Shown: one piece after another, positions 26,504 to 35,721 of the stretch
How the letters are laid out: every line of letters starts with the position of its first letter
Numbering within the stretch: the first letter of the stretch is position 1
NCBI RefSeq assembly: GCF_016801985.1
Contig: NZ_JAEVLS010000003.1
Coordinates: 791,224 to 855,223, forward strand
DNA length: 64,000 bases
From: Steroidobacter gossypii
GTDB taxonomy: Bacteria > Pseudomonadota > Gammaproteobacteria > Steroidobacterales > Steroidobacteraceae
Reading direction: 5' to 3'
Translations under genes and position numbers: made by a program
The notes under the pieces: generated by a model
What the model saw: the letters and a program-made list of their open reading frames with translations, nothing else
Told to the model about the DNA's origin: nothing
Databases searched by the model: none

Positions 26504-26923
26504 TCACAGACGCTCATTGAGATGCGGCGAGCCAAGCTCGTCGACATAAACAAGCTTGGGTGTTCTGCTGGACAATCGGTCCTCCAGACGCCTGCGCTGC
26601 GCCACTTCATCCTGAATCATCGCCACCAGCATGTGCGCGATCGTGTCGGGCTGGGAGCCGCCCCGAACAAGCTCGAAGAAGTTCTTTCCTTCGAAGAGTG
26701 GGCGACGTAGCACCCTGGCGTTCTGCGCAAGGCCCGCCGCATCCAGTATGTCGGCTGCCCGGGCCAATTGCTCGAGCGCTCGCTCGTTCTCTGGCGCGAT
26801 CCGCCGTCCAGCTTGCCACTCCTGAAGCGTTTGCGGCGACAGTTCAAAGAGCGAGGCGAGTTCCGTGAATGAAGGCTCCAAGACCTCCTTCACGCGCGCG
26901 AGGTTTTTCGAAGCGCTGGGCAT
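26504..26923 (-). CDS. Xre-like helix-turn-helix protein, possible antitoxin
   Basis: 139 aa from the ATG at 26923 (MPSASKNLARVKEVLEPSFT). The helix-turn-helix is ELASLFELSPQTLQEWQAGR. The C-terminal half (VLRRPLFEGKNFFELVRGG, then LVAMIQDEVAQRRRLEDRLS) is mostly helical. This resembles stand-alone Xre-type antitoxins and regulators. A decayed PIN-domain gene lies about 600 bases upstream on the same strand, but is not adjacent. Partner and targets unknown. Confidence 0.65.
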   Translation of the reverse strand: MPSASKNLARVKEVLEPSFTELASLFELSPQTLQEWQAGRRIAPENERALEQLARAADILDAAGLAQNARVLRRPLFEGKNFFELVRGGSQPDTIAHMLVAMIQDEVAQRRRLEDRLSSRTPKLVYVDELGSPHLNERL

Positions 26924-27542
26924 ACTCAAATCCTCCCTAGGCACAGTAAAGTGCTCGAAGCCCGATTCGATCGTCGAAAGGATAGCCGGGGTGGCTGCGC
27001 TCCGTAATGTGGCCCGCGGTGCCCAGCCCGCCGCTGCCCACGAGTAACGCGAGGATCGCGCCCCGGATGCGCGATAAAGACCAGGAGGTAGTCTTCCCGC
27101 AGGGCAGTGGGCGGGGGATACTTCTCCTGCGTTGTCTGTGGCCACCATGGCCACGCAGATCTAAAATGCAGGTGTGTACTGCGCAAACGCGCAAGGTGCA
27201 TGATGACCTCTTTCCTGTCTCATTCCGGATGCTGCGCGTGATCTGTCATCACTGCGTGGAGCACTTCGACGATGAGCTCATGAATGTCACTGTGCGAGCA
27301 CTGAAGTCGTCCGGTTCGAATGGCGTTGAACGCCGGTCTGAGCTGCCGCTGGGCATCTTCGGAAAAGATCCGCTGCGTGTGATTGGATCCCGGGTAGGCG
27401 GTGCCGCGCGTTGCCTGAGTAGAGCGTAGCGGTGAATGGGCCTCATCTGCGACGTATGAACGCTACGGCGATGGCGCAGACTTAGGTTTCGCAGCGTGAA
27501 GCAGTCCGGCATACCAGATTCGAACCTTTCCGATAAGCCCCG
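26924..27542. other. no recognisable gene
   Basis: About 600 bases between the Xre-like gene and the PIN pseudogene. The open frames here are shadows or run-on from the PIN remnant. No repeat or RNA gene was recognised. Confidence 0.35.
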
Positions 27543-27968
27543 AGTTGGCCGCTGCAGTGTGCATTCGTCGCGCGGTAGTCGGCAACTGGGATGAGTCAGC
27601 AACGTCTTGATCGCTTCTGCCAATCGTTCCCGATCGAGGTTTGCATTCTCGAGTTGATCGGAGACCCACAGAAATTCATGCCAGTCGATACCGCGATGCT
27701 GGGCCAGTTGCCTCAATGCTCGGTCGCCGGAGAGCAGCGTCCAGCCGTGTTGCTCGGCGAGGATGAGAGCGGCACAGTCGACGAGGGACACCGCTCGGTT
27801 TGCGTGAGCGAGCAACTGGGCGTCCTCGATCGCTTGCGCATGTAGGGGCAGCAAGTGAAGCCCCGAGCCTGCCACTCGGCGCCTCCGTCGTCTCGAAGCT
27901 CTTTGGTCAGCGATTGTGAAACGCGCCTGCATCTGCAGCAGGGTGTCGCAATAAGCGGCTGATGTTTC
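27543..27968 (-). pseudogene. PIN-domain protein, frameshifted
   Basis: The readable part is VSLVDCAALILAEQHGWTLL, SGDRALRQLAQHRGIDWHEF and LLTHPSCRLPRDECTLQR, the C-terminal half of a PIN nuclease (DUF3368-like) with the Asp after SLV and the SGD acidic site. The preceding segment KELRDDGGAEWQARGFT is in another frame, and the N-terminal strand with the first Asp is not found. At least one indel plus loss of the start make this a broken toxin-like gene. Confidence 0.65.
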
Positions 27969-28081
27969 TTCCTTTTTTCGCTGTCGATATCTCTTACGGC
28001 ATCCGGTTCTCGGTTGTGGGCTTCGCAAACATTGTTGTATCTTGGCTGTGATGATCCGCTCAGGCGGAAGGGGAAGGGCGC

Positions 28082-28363
28082 ATGTCTGCAAGTCATGAGT
28101 CATTCGAGTGGCATCTGACCCCGGCTGGCGGGGTCGAAGGGAGTGAGTTTCTGGACTTCGGCGGGAATGTCTTAAGGCCGACTCCAGAAGATCGGGTGGC
28201 GACCTTTGTTCTGGATGAGCACCAATGTCACGCTTTGGAGAAGATCCAATGCACGTGGTCACAGACGTGGATCAAGGCGGACTCGAATCTGGCGCCGCTT
28301 TATGAAAAATACGGGATGCATCCGGCTCATGTCGCGCAGTCATTGGAGAAGTATGGGCGCTAA
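28082..28363 (+). CDS. hypothetical protein, 93 aa
   Basis: 93 aa preceded by GGAAGGGGAAGG, a strong purine-rich ribosome site. Composition is natural (HLTPAGGVEGSEFLDFGGN, DEHQCHALEKIQCTWSQTWI, EKYGMHPAHVAQSLEKYGR). No membrane segment, signal or known motif. Alone on its strand, about 190 bases upstream of the Mrr-type gene. I do not recognise it. Confidence 0.6.
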   Translation: MSASHESFEWHLTPAGGVEGSEFLDFGGNVLRPTPEDRVATFVLDEHQCHALEKIQCTWSQTWIKADSNLAPLYEKYGMHPAHVAQSLEKYGR

Positions 28364-28553
28364 TTAGCAGTCCACCGCCTGATGGACGGCGGTCGCACCC
28401 GGTCCATCGAATTGTCCTCGCTGCCATCTAAGCTACCGAGGAGCCCTTCGGAACGACGGCTCGGAGAGGGGCATTTGAAGGTGCGGCGTTGTCTGTTGCG
28501 CGAAGAGATAGACAGATGCGTCGCGTGTCGCGCGTGAGGAAGCAGAAGAAGCG

Positions 28554-29471
28554 ATGATTCCGGACTACCAAGCCCTGATGCTACCCGTCTTGAGATTTGC
28601 CAAGGATCGACCGATCCAGGCCAAGGAGGTCATCCAAGGTCTCGCGGACGAAATTGGCTTGACGGCCGAGGAGCGCGAGCAGCTGCTGCCCAGCGGCAGG
28701 CATCGGATGTTTGATAACCGCGTGCACTGGGCCAAGACATACCTGAAGCAAGCCGGTCTGCTGAGCTATCCGCGACGTGGCTTCTTGGTCGCGACGGAGG
28801 CGGGCCAGAAGGTCCTTTCTCAACGGATCGATCGTATCGACGTGACCTTCCTGAAGGGCTTCGAGGCTTTCCGAGCCTTCCTCGAGCGCAGGCGTGCGGA
28901 TCAGGATGACTTGGCGCTTGCGCCCGAGCCGATTGCGGCGAGCGCCGCAACGCCTGATGAAACACTTCGCCTCGCGCACGCCCAAATCAATTCCGCACTG
29001 GGGGCCGAACTTCTTGAGCGGGTGCGAAATGCATCCTCCGAGTTCTTCGAGCACGTGATCATCGCCTTGCTTTCCGCGATGGGCTATGGCGGGGTCTCAC
29101 CAAGCGCGACCCAGGTGCTCGGCCGTACGGGAGACGATGGCGTTGACGGCGTCGTCAATCAAGATGCCTTGGGCGTGGATCGGATTTATGTCCAGGCGAA
29201 GCGATACGGACGGCGCAACAGTATCTCGGCGGGCGACATTCGCGACTTCTTCGGCGCGTTGAATCTCAAGAAAGCGCACAAGGGCATTTTCTTTACGACC
29301 TCCTCGTTCAGTCCGAGCGCGATGCAGACCGCGAGCGGCTTGAGTGTGAGGATCGTCCTGATCGATGGAGAACAGCTGTCCAATCTGATGATTCAGTACG
29401 GCGTTGGCTGTCGAACCGAAGAGACGCTGCACCTAAAGAAAATCGACGACGATTTCTTCGAGGATATCTAG
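28554..29471 (+). CDS. mrr: Mrr-type restriction endonuclease
   Basis: 305 aa, the family's usual length. The N-terminal Mrr_N winged-helix domain covers about 1-100 (MIPDYQALMLPVLRFAKDRP, HRMFDNRVHWAKTYLKQAGL). The catalytic Mrr domain covers about 150-290, with FFEHVIIALLSAMGYGG, then GRTGDDGVDGVVNQD (metal-binding Asp) and RIYVQAKRYGRRNSIS (QxK site), and GIFFTTSSFSPSAM. In E. coli, Mrr cuts methylated foreign DNA and needs no cognate methylase. It opens the defence-rich part of the window. Confidence 0.95.
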   Translation: MIPDYQALMLPVLRFAKDRPIQAKEVIQGLADEIGLTAEEREQLLPSGRHRMFDNRVHWAKTYLKQAGLLSYPRRGFLVATEAGQKVLSQRIDRIDVTFLKGFEAFRAFLERRRADQDDLALAPEPIAASAATPDETLRLAHAQINSALGAELLERVRNASSEFFEHVIIALLSAMGYGGVSPSATQVLGRTGDDGVDGVVNQDALGVDRIYVQAKRYGRRNSISAGDIRDFFGALNLKKAHKGIFFTTSSFSPSAMQTASGLSVRIVLIDGEQLSNLMIQYGVGCRTEETLHLKKIDDDFFEDI

Positions 29472-29945
29472 CGCCAACAAGCGCGCGAGCAGGGCGCAGC
29501 GGTCAGGACCGCAAACGGGCCGTGCGGCCTGCTGCGTACGACTTGTACTTCGTCGTTCGGCGCGGCCTCGCGTGCTCGGCTTCTTGCGGGCTCAAACCTC
29601 AAGCCGTCACAACGGGTTCGCGCGACCGGGTGCATGCCGCGGCAAGGATCCAAGGCGTGGGCGGCTCTCGTGCGCATCCCTCGCATCCGTAGAGCGATCC
29701 TCGCTATGGCGGTGAGCCGAACGGTTGAGTCTGCCATTCGTATGAATGTCAGGAGCACTGTGCGATGAGCGTGATCGCGAAGCGCGGAAACGATGGGCTC
29801 ATCCATCGTTGGGCCTGATCGAGATCAATCGCCGCGCACGAGCATGCGCTTGTGATGCAGAACGGGCTCACGCAGGCGGGAGCGCTCGCCGCGATGGGCG
29901 GTGCCACGCCGATGCGTGCGCGCCGTTCTGGCCGCGTAGGGTGTG
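29472..29945. other. intergenic, no gene recognised
   Basis: About 470 bases between the convergent Mrr-type gene and mutS. No clear terminator, repeat or coding frame was found. Confidence 0.4.
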
Positions 29946-32534
29946 TTACTCGGTGATGAGCTTCTTCAATCGGTAAAGCGTCTCTAGCGCCTCGCGCGGC
30001 GTCATCGAATCTGGATCGAGGTTACGAAGCGCGGTGACGGCTTGATGGTTCTCTGTTGCAACGTGGGGAAGCTGCAGCAACAGATCTCCCTGCGGATACC
30101 TATCTTGTGCAGCTGCCGAGCGGCGTTCCAGTTCGTGTAAATAGTGGCGTGCTGCGTTGATGACGTGGGGGGGTACACCGGCGAGCGCCGCGACCTGCAA
30201 GCCATAGCTTTGATTGGCTGGGCCATCCTTCACGGCGTGCAGGAAGATCAGCTTCTTGCCGTGCTCGGTCGCATCGAGGTGCACGTTCGCGCAGTGCTCG
30301 AGCTCATCAGCGAGCGCTGTGAGCTCGAAGTAATGCGTGGCGAAGAGCGTGAAGGCGCCGACGCTACGAGCGAGGTGATGCGCGACGGACCACGCGAGCG
30401 ACAAGCCGTCGTACGTGCTCGTGCCGCGACCGATTTCATCCATCAGCACCAAGCTATTGTGGGTTGCATTGTTCAAAATGTTTGCCGCCTCGGTCATCTC
30501 GACCATGAAGGTCGAGCGGCCGCCGGCGAGATCGTCGGAGGCGCCGATGCGGGTGAACACCCGATCGATGGGGCCGATGCGCGCGGCTGCGGCGGGCACG
30601 TAGCTGCCGATGCGAGCGAGAATCACGATCAGCGCGGTCTGGCGCATGAACGTCGACTTTCCGCCCATGTTCGGGCCGGTAATCACCAGCATGCGTCGTT
30701 GGTCATTGAGCCGCAGATCGTTGGGCACGAACGGCTGATCGATGAAGCGCTCGACCACCGGATGACGGCCCTCGGTGATCTGAATGATCGGATCATCGGA
30801 TAGTTCAGGCTTTGCGTAACGCAAGCTCACCGCGCGCTCCGCCAGATTTGCAAGCACGTCGAGCCCGGCGAGCGCGGCTGCGCTGCCTTGCAGATCGGCG
30901 AGGTTCGTAATCAACCGATCTAGTAATTCATCATAAAGCTGTTTTTCACGGGCGAGTGTCCGCTCGCGCGCGCCAAGCACTTTGTCCTCGAACGCTTTGA
31001 GCTCCGGTGTGATGTAGCGCTCGGCATTCTTCACGGTCTGACGACGGTGATAGTCGGCCGGTACGTTGTCAGCGGCGCTGCGACTGATTTCGATATAGTA
31101 GCCCGACACACGGTTGTAGCCGACGCGCAGGTTCGCGATACCGCTACGCTCACGTTCACGGGTTTCTAGATCGACCAGATAGCGATCGCTGTGCTCGCTG
31201 ATGAGTTTAAGCTCATCGAGCTCAGCGTCATACCCCGACGCTATCACGCCACCTTCGCGTAGAAGGGGTGGCGGCGATTCCACGATGGCGCGCGTGAGCA
31301 TGTTGTGGAGATCTGGATGCGTGCCGGCTTGAGAGGCAAGTTCACGTAGCAGCGGCGCGTCGATGTTCGCCAGCAGTTGCTGCAACTCGGGCAAGCGTCC
31401 GAACGCGTTACGCAGCTGAGCAAGGTCACGAGGCCGCGCACTTTTCAACGCCACCCGAGCAAGGCAGCGTTCGATATCACCCACGTGGTTGAGCAGATCA
31501 TGCAGCGGCGTGTACAGCGCGCGATCAATGAGTATCGAGATCGCCTGGAGTCGCAACTCGACCGTGCCACGATCACGCAGCGGTCGATGCAGCCAGCGGC
31601 GCAATTCGCGAGCACCCATTGCCGTCGCTGTTTGATCGAGAACCGCGGCGACCGTGCAGTCGGGGCGATCGGATAAGCTCACATCGAGCTCAAGATTCCG
31701 TCGAGTCGCGGCGTCCAGCAGCACGGCTTCACTGCGCACTTCGGTACGAAGACCTCGCAAGTGAGGCAACGCCGCCTTCTGCGTCTCGCGAACATAGTGA
31801 AGCAACGTGCCCGCTGCACGAATGGCGAGCGAGTCATCGGCGCAACCGAAGCCGGAGAGATCGCGCGTCGCGAATTGCTCGCAGAGCAGCCGAGTACAGG
31901 TTTCCAAATCGTAGTGCCACTGCGGACGTTCCCGCACCTGCGCAGGAATGCGGATGCGCGCGGAAGCTTCCGGCACGAGCAGCTCCGCCGGCCGCAAGCG
32001 CTCGATCTCAGCGGCCAGGCCTTCCTCGCCGGCAGCTTCCATCACACTGAAGCGACCGCTCGACAACTCTAGCCATGCAAGCCCGAAGCGCGCGCCTTCG
32101 CGGTACACCGATGCGAGCAGATTGTCCTTGCGCGCATCGAGAAACGCATCATCCGTCAGCGTGCCCGGAGTGACCACCCGCACCACCGCGTGTTCACCCG
32201 GGCCTTTGGATCCCGCCGGATCGCTGATCGGTTCACAAAGGGCGACCGATTCGCCTTGTCGGACCAATCGGGCGAGGTAGGACTCCGCGCTGTGATACGG
32301 CACGCCGGCCAGCGGTATCGGCTGTCCGCCGAACTGTCCGCGCGCGGTTAAGTTCAGATCCAACAGGCGCGCGGCCCGTTTCGCATCTTCAAAGAACAGC
32401 TCGTAGAACTCGCCCTTGCGATAGAACAGCAACTCGTTCGGATGCTGCGCTTTGAGGCGCAGGTACTGCTGCATGACTGGGGTAGGCTGTTGAGCCGGTT
32501 GCGGCTGCGCGTTGAGCTCGGCGACTTTAGACAT
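29946..32534 (-). CDS. mutS: DNA mismatch repair protein MutS
   Basis: 862 aa from the ATG at 32534, preceded by AAGGA; the upstream TTG at 32546 is less likely. The mismatch-recognition domain has the key Phe-x-Glu in [19 protein letters not shown]. coli has MGDFYE here. The connector and core domains follow, then the ABC ATPase with Walker [15 protein letters not shown], signature [14 protein letters not shown] and Walker [17 protein letters not shown]. The C-terminal helix ends [14 protein letters not shown]. It finds mismatches and recruits MutL. All motifs are intact, so repair should work. Confidence 0.97.
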   Translation of the reverse strand: MSKVAELNAQPQPAQQPTPVMQQYLRLKAQHPNELLFYRKGEFYELFFEDAKRAARLLDLNLTARGQFGGQPIPLAGVPYHSAESYLARLVRQGESVALCEPISDPAGSKGPGEHAVVRVVTPGTLTDDAFLDARKDNLLASVYREGARFGLAWLELSSGRFSVMEAAGEEGLAAEIERLRPAELLVPEASARIRIPAQVRERPQWHYDLETCTRLLCEQFATRDLSGFGCADDSLAIRAAGTLLHYVRETQKAALPHLRGLRTEVRSEAVLLDAATRRNLELDVSLSDRPDCTVAAVLDQTATAMGARELRRWLHRPLRDRGTVELRLQAISILIDRALYTPLHDLLNHVGDIERCLARVALKSARPRDLAQLRNAFGRLPELQQLLANIDAPLLRELASQAGTHPDLHNMLTRAIVESPPPLLREGGVIASGYDAELDELKLISEHSDRYLVDLETRERERSGIANLRVGYNRVSGYYIEISRSAADNVPADYHRRQTVKNAERYITPELKAFEDKVLGARERTLAREKQLYDELLDRLITNLADLQGSAAALAGLDVLANLAERAVSLRYAKPELSDDPIIQITEGRHPVVERFIDQPFVPNDLRLNDQRRMLVITGPNMGGKSTFMRQTALIVILARIGSYVPAAAARIGPIDRVFTRIGASDDLAGGRSTFMVEMTEAANILNNATHNSLVLMDEIGRGTSTYDGLSLAWSVAHHLARSVGAFTLFATHYFELTALADELEHCANVHLDATEHGKKLIFLHAVKDGPANQSYGLQVAALAGVPPHVINAARHYLHELERRSAAAQDRYPQGDLLLQLPHVATENHQAVTALRNLDPDSMTPREALETLYRLKKLITE

Positions 32535-32851
32535 TGTCCTTGGCAATCAATCATCTATACCTTCATCGAAGGGCGTTCGCCTCTCGCCTTGTGCATGCCG
32601 AGACGGCGTTCGTGTGCGCACGATGACGCCCAAACCATCGGCGCCTCGGAAACCAGATTGTACGGTCGGCGCGACGGTAGGGATACATGGCGGCTCGCGG
32701 AGTCCTCCCTCAGGGGCTCGTAAAGAGCCACTCGCTCGAAGTGCCGAGGCGGCTTTTCGCGAGTCCACGGGCGAGCGCTTCGTCGAAGTCATAGCACTGC
32801 GAGGAGCCCTGCCATGTCCGGAGGTTGGTTCATTGCCTGCTTTGGGGAGAA

Positions 32852-32889
32852 GACTTTTGAAGGGGACGCGTGTCCCTTGTCCAAAAGTC
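32852..32889. promoter_or_regulatory. hairpin upstream of mutS
   Basis: GACTTTTG (32852-32859) pairs with CAAAAGTC (32882-32889), and the inner arm AAGGGGAC with GTCCCTT around GCGT. No T-run follows on either strand. It lies between the HNH-like gene and mutS, both on the minus strand, and could be a weak terminator or processing site. Confidence 0.5.
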
Positions 32890-32929
32890 GTCCTTGGCGA
32901 GTCTCATTGAAGTATCTAGCCGAGCGATG

Positions 32930-33739
32930 CTACGAAAGCGTCTTCCAGCCGGTGGTTAGCAGGTCATTGATTGCGCTGCCCTGAAAGAACAGGTGATCCG
33001 CATCGCGGAGGAGTGCACGAACGCCGGGTACCGCCTGGTTGTCGATGAGTGCAAATAAAAAGAAGATCAGCGTGCCGCGAGCTTTATAAGCAATGAAGTA
33101 ATTCCCGCCTCCCATCTCGTGAATCCATGGCTGCAAATCATCATCAAATGGTTTTGTGGGGCCGAAGGCATCATCGAAACTCAGGGAGGGGGGTGCACCT
33201 GTGTAGGCAAAGGCATGAATTCGCCAGTAGGAGGACGGCGCAACGCCATGCCGCTTACAGAGTAGGGCGGCGGCGCTCTTTGCGAGGACAGAAAGAGAGA
33301 CGAAGACCGCCTGTCGTATCGGATTGGTTCGTTCTTTGTCTCGGAAGAACTCCGGTGAAGACCACGCGCCTTGATCTACATCGCGTACATCGATCATTTT
33401 GAAGAAGCGTAAATCCGCTTCTGTGAAATTCGGGAGAAGTCCCGCATTGATCGCCATGATCTTGATGTCGGGGGCCGCCACATGTTGTCGTTCAAGTAGG
33501 AAGTCAGGCTGGCCAAGAGCGGCGAGAAACTCGATGGCTCGTACTGCATACGTTTCTGGGCCAAATCGATTGTTGCATTCCGGGTGAGTGGGAAGCGCGC
33601 CTGCGTAGTCATACCCCTTAACTTTCGGTTGCGACCGTTGGATGAGCGATGCGGGGACAGCGTGATCCCTGCTTCGGGCGCCCTCGATCGATTTGCCGCA
33701 GAGGTAACAGATCATCGTGATCGCGGATTTTTTTCGCAT
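32930..33739 (-). CDS. HNH-like endonuclease
   Basis: 269 aa; ATG at 33739, with an alternative ATG eight codons later (MICYLCGKS). A treble-clef zinc site is formed by CYLCGK and HPECNNRFG. Between them sits SRDHAVPASL, the DH of the HNH motif. This matches the layout of HNH nucleases (C-C, DH, H-x3-N). The C-terminal 170 residues hold further conserved-looking helices (FVSLSVLAKSAAALLCKRHG) without a known domain. Probably a DNA-cutting defence protein. A separate promoter is likely because mutS is about 400 bases downstream. Confidence 0.75.
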   Translation of the reverse strand: MRKKSAITMICYLCGKSIEGARSRDHAVPASLIQRSQPKVKGYDYAGALPTHPECNNRFGPETYAVRAIEFLAALGQPDFLLERQHVAAPDIKIMAINAGLLPNFTEADLRFFKMIDVRDVDQGAWSSPEFFRDKERTNPIRQAVFVSLSVLAKSAAALLCKRHGVAPSSYWRIHAFAYTGAPPSLSFDDAFGPTKPFDDDLQPWIHEMGGGNYFIAYKARGTLIFFLFALIDNQAVPGVRALLRDADHLFFQGSAINDLLTTGWKTLS

Positions 33740-34410
33740 ACTGCAATGACCCCCGCAGAGCCGGCTTCGATTTTGCGAAATGCAGTCAAACCAAACCTCA
33801 GCCGGCCGTGGAAGTCGATCTGATGGTGTCAGTGGTCGCTTTCAAGGGAGGGGCTGTCTAAAGCATGCATTCGGCATCGGCGTTGAATAGGGAACTTGAA
33901 TCGCCCGATCTGCCGCCGACAGCAAGCTGGCTTTTAGTCACCGTTGCGGTCGTCGCCCAGAGCGGAGTCCACGATTGCTTGTTGGAACGGCCGCGGCGCA
34001 TGCTCCCGCGGGACGTGTCGATGTTTGTCACCGGGGCTACGGCGCGCGCCGGCAAGCTTACCGGCTGAGCCCGCGCTACGAGCTCCGAAGCTGGATAGTG
34101 GATCAACTCCCAGTCGGGTGCCGCAATTGCACAAAGGAGGAGGATCGGAGAACTGTTCTTCTTGTGATATCGCTCCACAAAAACGTCACAATCACAGTGA
34201 ACAAGATCACAGCAGCTATCCAGCGATCGGATTACGGTGGGCTGGTCATCAGGCTGCAAGTGATGTGGGAGAACCGACCTTCGTATCGTCGTGAGCAGTT
34301 AGCGCAGGTTCCTGCACGCGGGGCCCGGTGCTCTGGGTGCTGAGACCGGGAGCGAAGAATACACAGCGGTCGCGGGCTATGCGGCCTAGATAAAAGTGGG
34401 GTTCTTTGAG
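33740..34410. other. leader of the helicase operon; no gene recognised
   Basis: About 670 bases between divergent genes. No convincing coding frame. It should contain the promoters of the HNH-like gene and of the helicase/STAS-HATPase pair, but I cannot fix -35 and -10 boxes. Local base composition is more AT-rich around 34150-34230, which would suit a promoter. Confidence 0.4.
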
Positions 34411-35721
34411 ATGGATGATTCAGGAATAGAGTCATACTTGCGTGAGATGGGATGGGCTCTGACATTCCGAGAGGATACTCCCGCACGGGCACCGGGCTGG
34501 TTCGATTACCACGATTTGCCGCTGTCTGCGGCCTCAAGAAGCACCCTGAGTCAGTTTCGCGACGGGATCTATCAGCATCAGCGCGAAGGAATATTGCGGT
34601 ATCTTGGGGGTGCCCATCTAGCGGTGACCACGGCGACCGCCTCGGGAAAAACCCTCATTTTCAATATCTGCGCGCTGGAGGAACTCGCCAAACCGGGCGC
34701 GCGCGTGCTCGCTATTTATCCGCTCAAGGCCCTTGCGGCCGAGCAGACGATGCGGTGGCAGACGGCTCTCAAACAAGCTGGGATCGATGCGAAGGTGGGT
34801 CGGATCGATGGCGGAATTGCGATGAGTGAGCGCCAACGCATTCTCAAGGAGAGCCGGGTGTTGGTCATGACCCCCGATATCATTCACGCCTGGCTCTTCT
34901 CCGTGATCGACGCGCCGGTTGTGGTGAATTTCTTGAAGAACCTGACCTTGGTCGTAACGGACGAGGCGCACACCTACTCGGGGGTTTTTGGCAGTAACGC
35001 AGCCTTTCTCTTCAGGCGCCTTTTGCACGCTGTGCGAAAGCTGGGTGGTCAATGTCGCTTCATCGCATCCTCCGCCACGATGAAGGATCCGACGGCGCAC
35101 CTGCTCAAGTTAACGGGAGAATCGTTCGAGACCATTGGTCCAGAGCTTGACACCTCGCCCCGCGCCGAACGACGTACGCTGCTCGTGTCGCCACCCAAAA
35201 GCAAAGACCTCTTGACGGCCGTCTCGGATCTGCTGATCTATGCGGCTGCGAACACGAGTCATCAATCCATCACGTTCGTCGACAGTCGCAAGCAAACCGA
35301 GTATCTCGCCGCCATCGTTGAGCGCAGAGTGAACGAGGAGAGTGAGGACGCTGATGCGCCCGTCTTCGAGCGGCTCCGAGACATGCAAATCTATCCGTAC
35401 CGTTCGGGCTACGAGGAAGAGGATCGCGAGCGCATCCAAGGGCGCCTTGCGGCCGGGGCGCTCAAGGGGGTGGTGAGTACCAGCGCCTTGGAGATGGGCA
35501 TCGATCTTCCCTATCTGTCGCTCGGTGTGCTGTATGGCATTCCAAGTTCCGCGACCAGCTTGCACCAGCGCATTGGTCGTGTGGGGCGTCGCAAGCCGGG
35601 CTTGATCATCATCGTCAATAACGGGTCAGTGATTTCTGAGAGTGTGTTCCGTGCGCCGGAGAGAATCGGAGACCTACCGCTCGCCCAAAGCGCTCTCTAT
35701 CTTCATAACCGCCCTTCATAA
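34411..35721 (+). CDS. DEAD/DEAH-box helicase, N-terminal half, cut by frameshift
   Basis: 436 aa from the ATG at 34411 (MDDSGIESYLREMGW); GTG 34396 has no ribosome site. It has superfamily 2 motifs in order: the Q-like segment IYQHQREGILRYL, motif I TATASGKTLIF (about 74-84), motif II VVTDEAHTYSG (DEAH about 184-187), motif III IASSATMKDP, then RecA-like domain 2 with STSALEMGIDLPYLSLGV and motif VI HQRIGRVGRRKPG. Layout is that of YprA/COG1205-type helicases. The frame ends ALYLHNRPS just after a 13-bp tandem duplication at 35701-35726, and the natural continuation is in the next frame. With one repeat unit removed the two halves join as one protein of about 883 aa. Confidence 0.88.
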   Translation: MDDSGIESYLREMGWALTFREDTPARAPGWFDYHDLPLSAASRSTLSQFRDGIYQHQREGILRYLGGAHLAVTTATASGKTLIFNICALEELAKPGARVLAIYPLKALAAEQTMRWQTALKQAGIDAKVGRIDGGIAMSERQRILKESRVLVMTPDIIHAWLFSVIDAPVVVNFLKNLTLVVTDEAHTYSGVFGSNAAFLFRRLLHAVRKLGGQCRFIASSATMKDPTAHLLKLTGESFETIGPELDTSPRAERRTLLVSPPKSKDLLTAVSDLLIYAAANTSHQSITFVDSRKQTEYLAAIVERRVNEESEDADAPVFERLRDMQIYPYRSGYEEEDRERIQGRLAAGALKGVVSTSALEMGIDLPYLSLGVLYGIPSSATSLHQRIGRVGRRKPGLIIIVNNGSVISESVFRAPERIGDLPLAQSALYLHNRPS

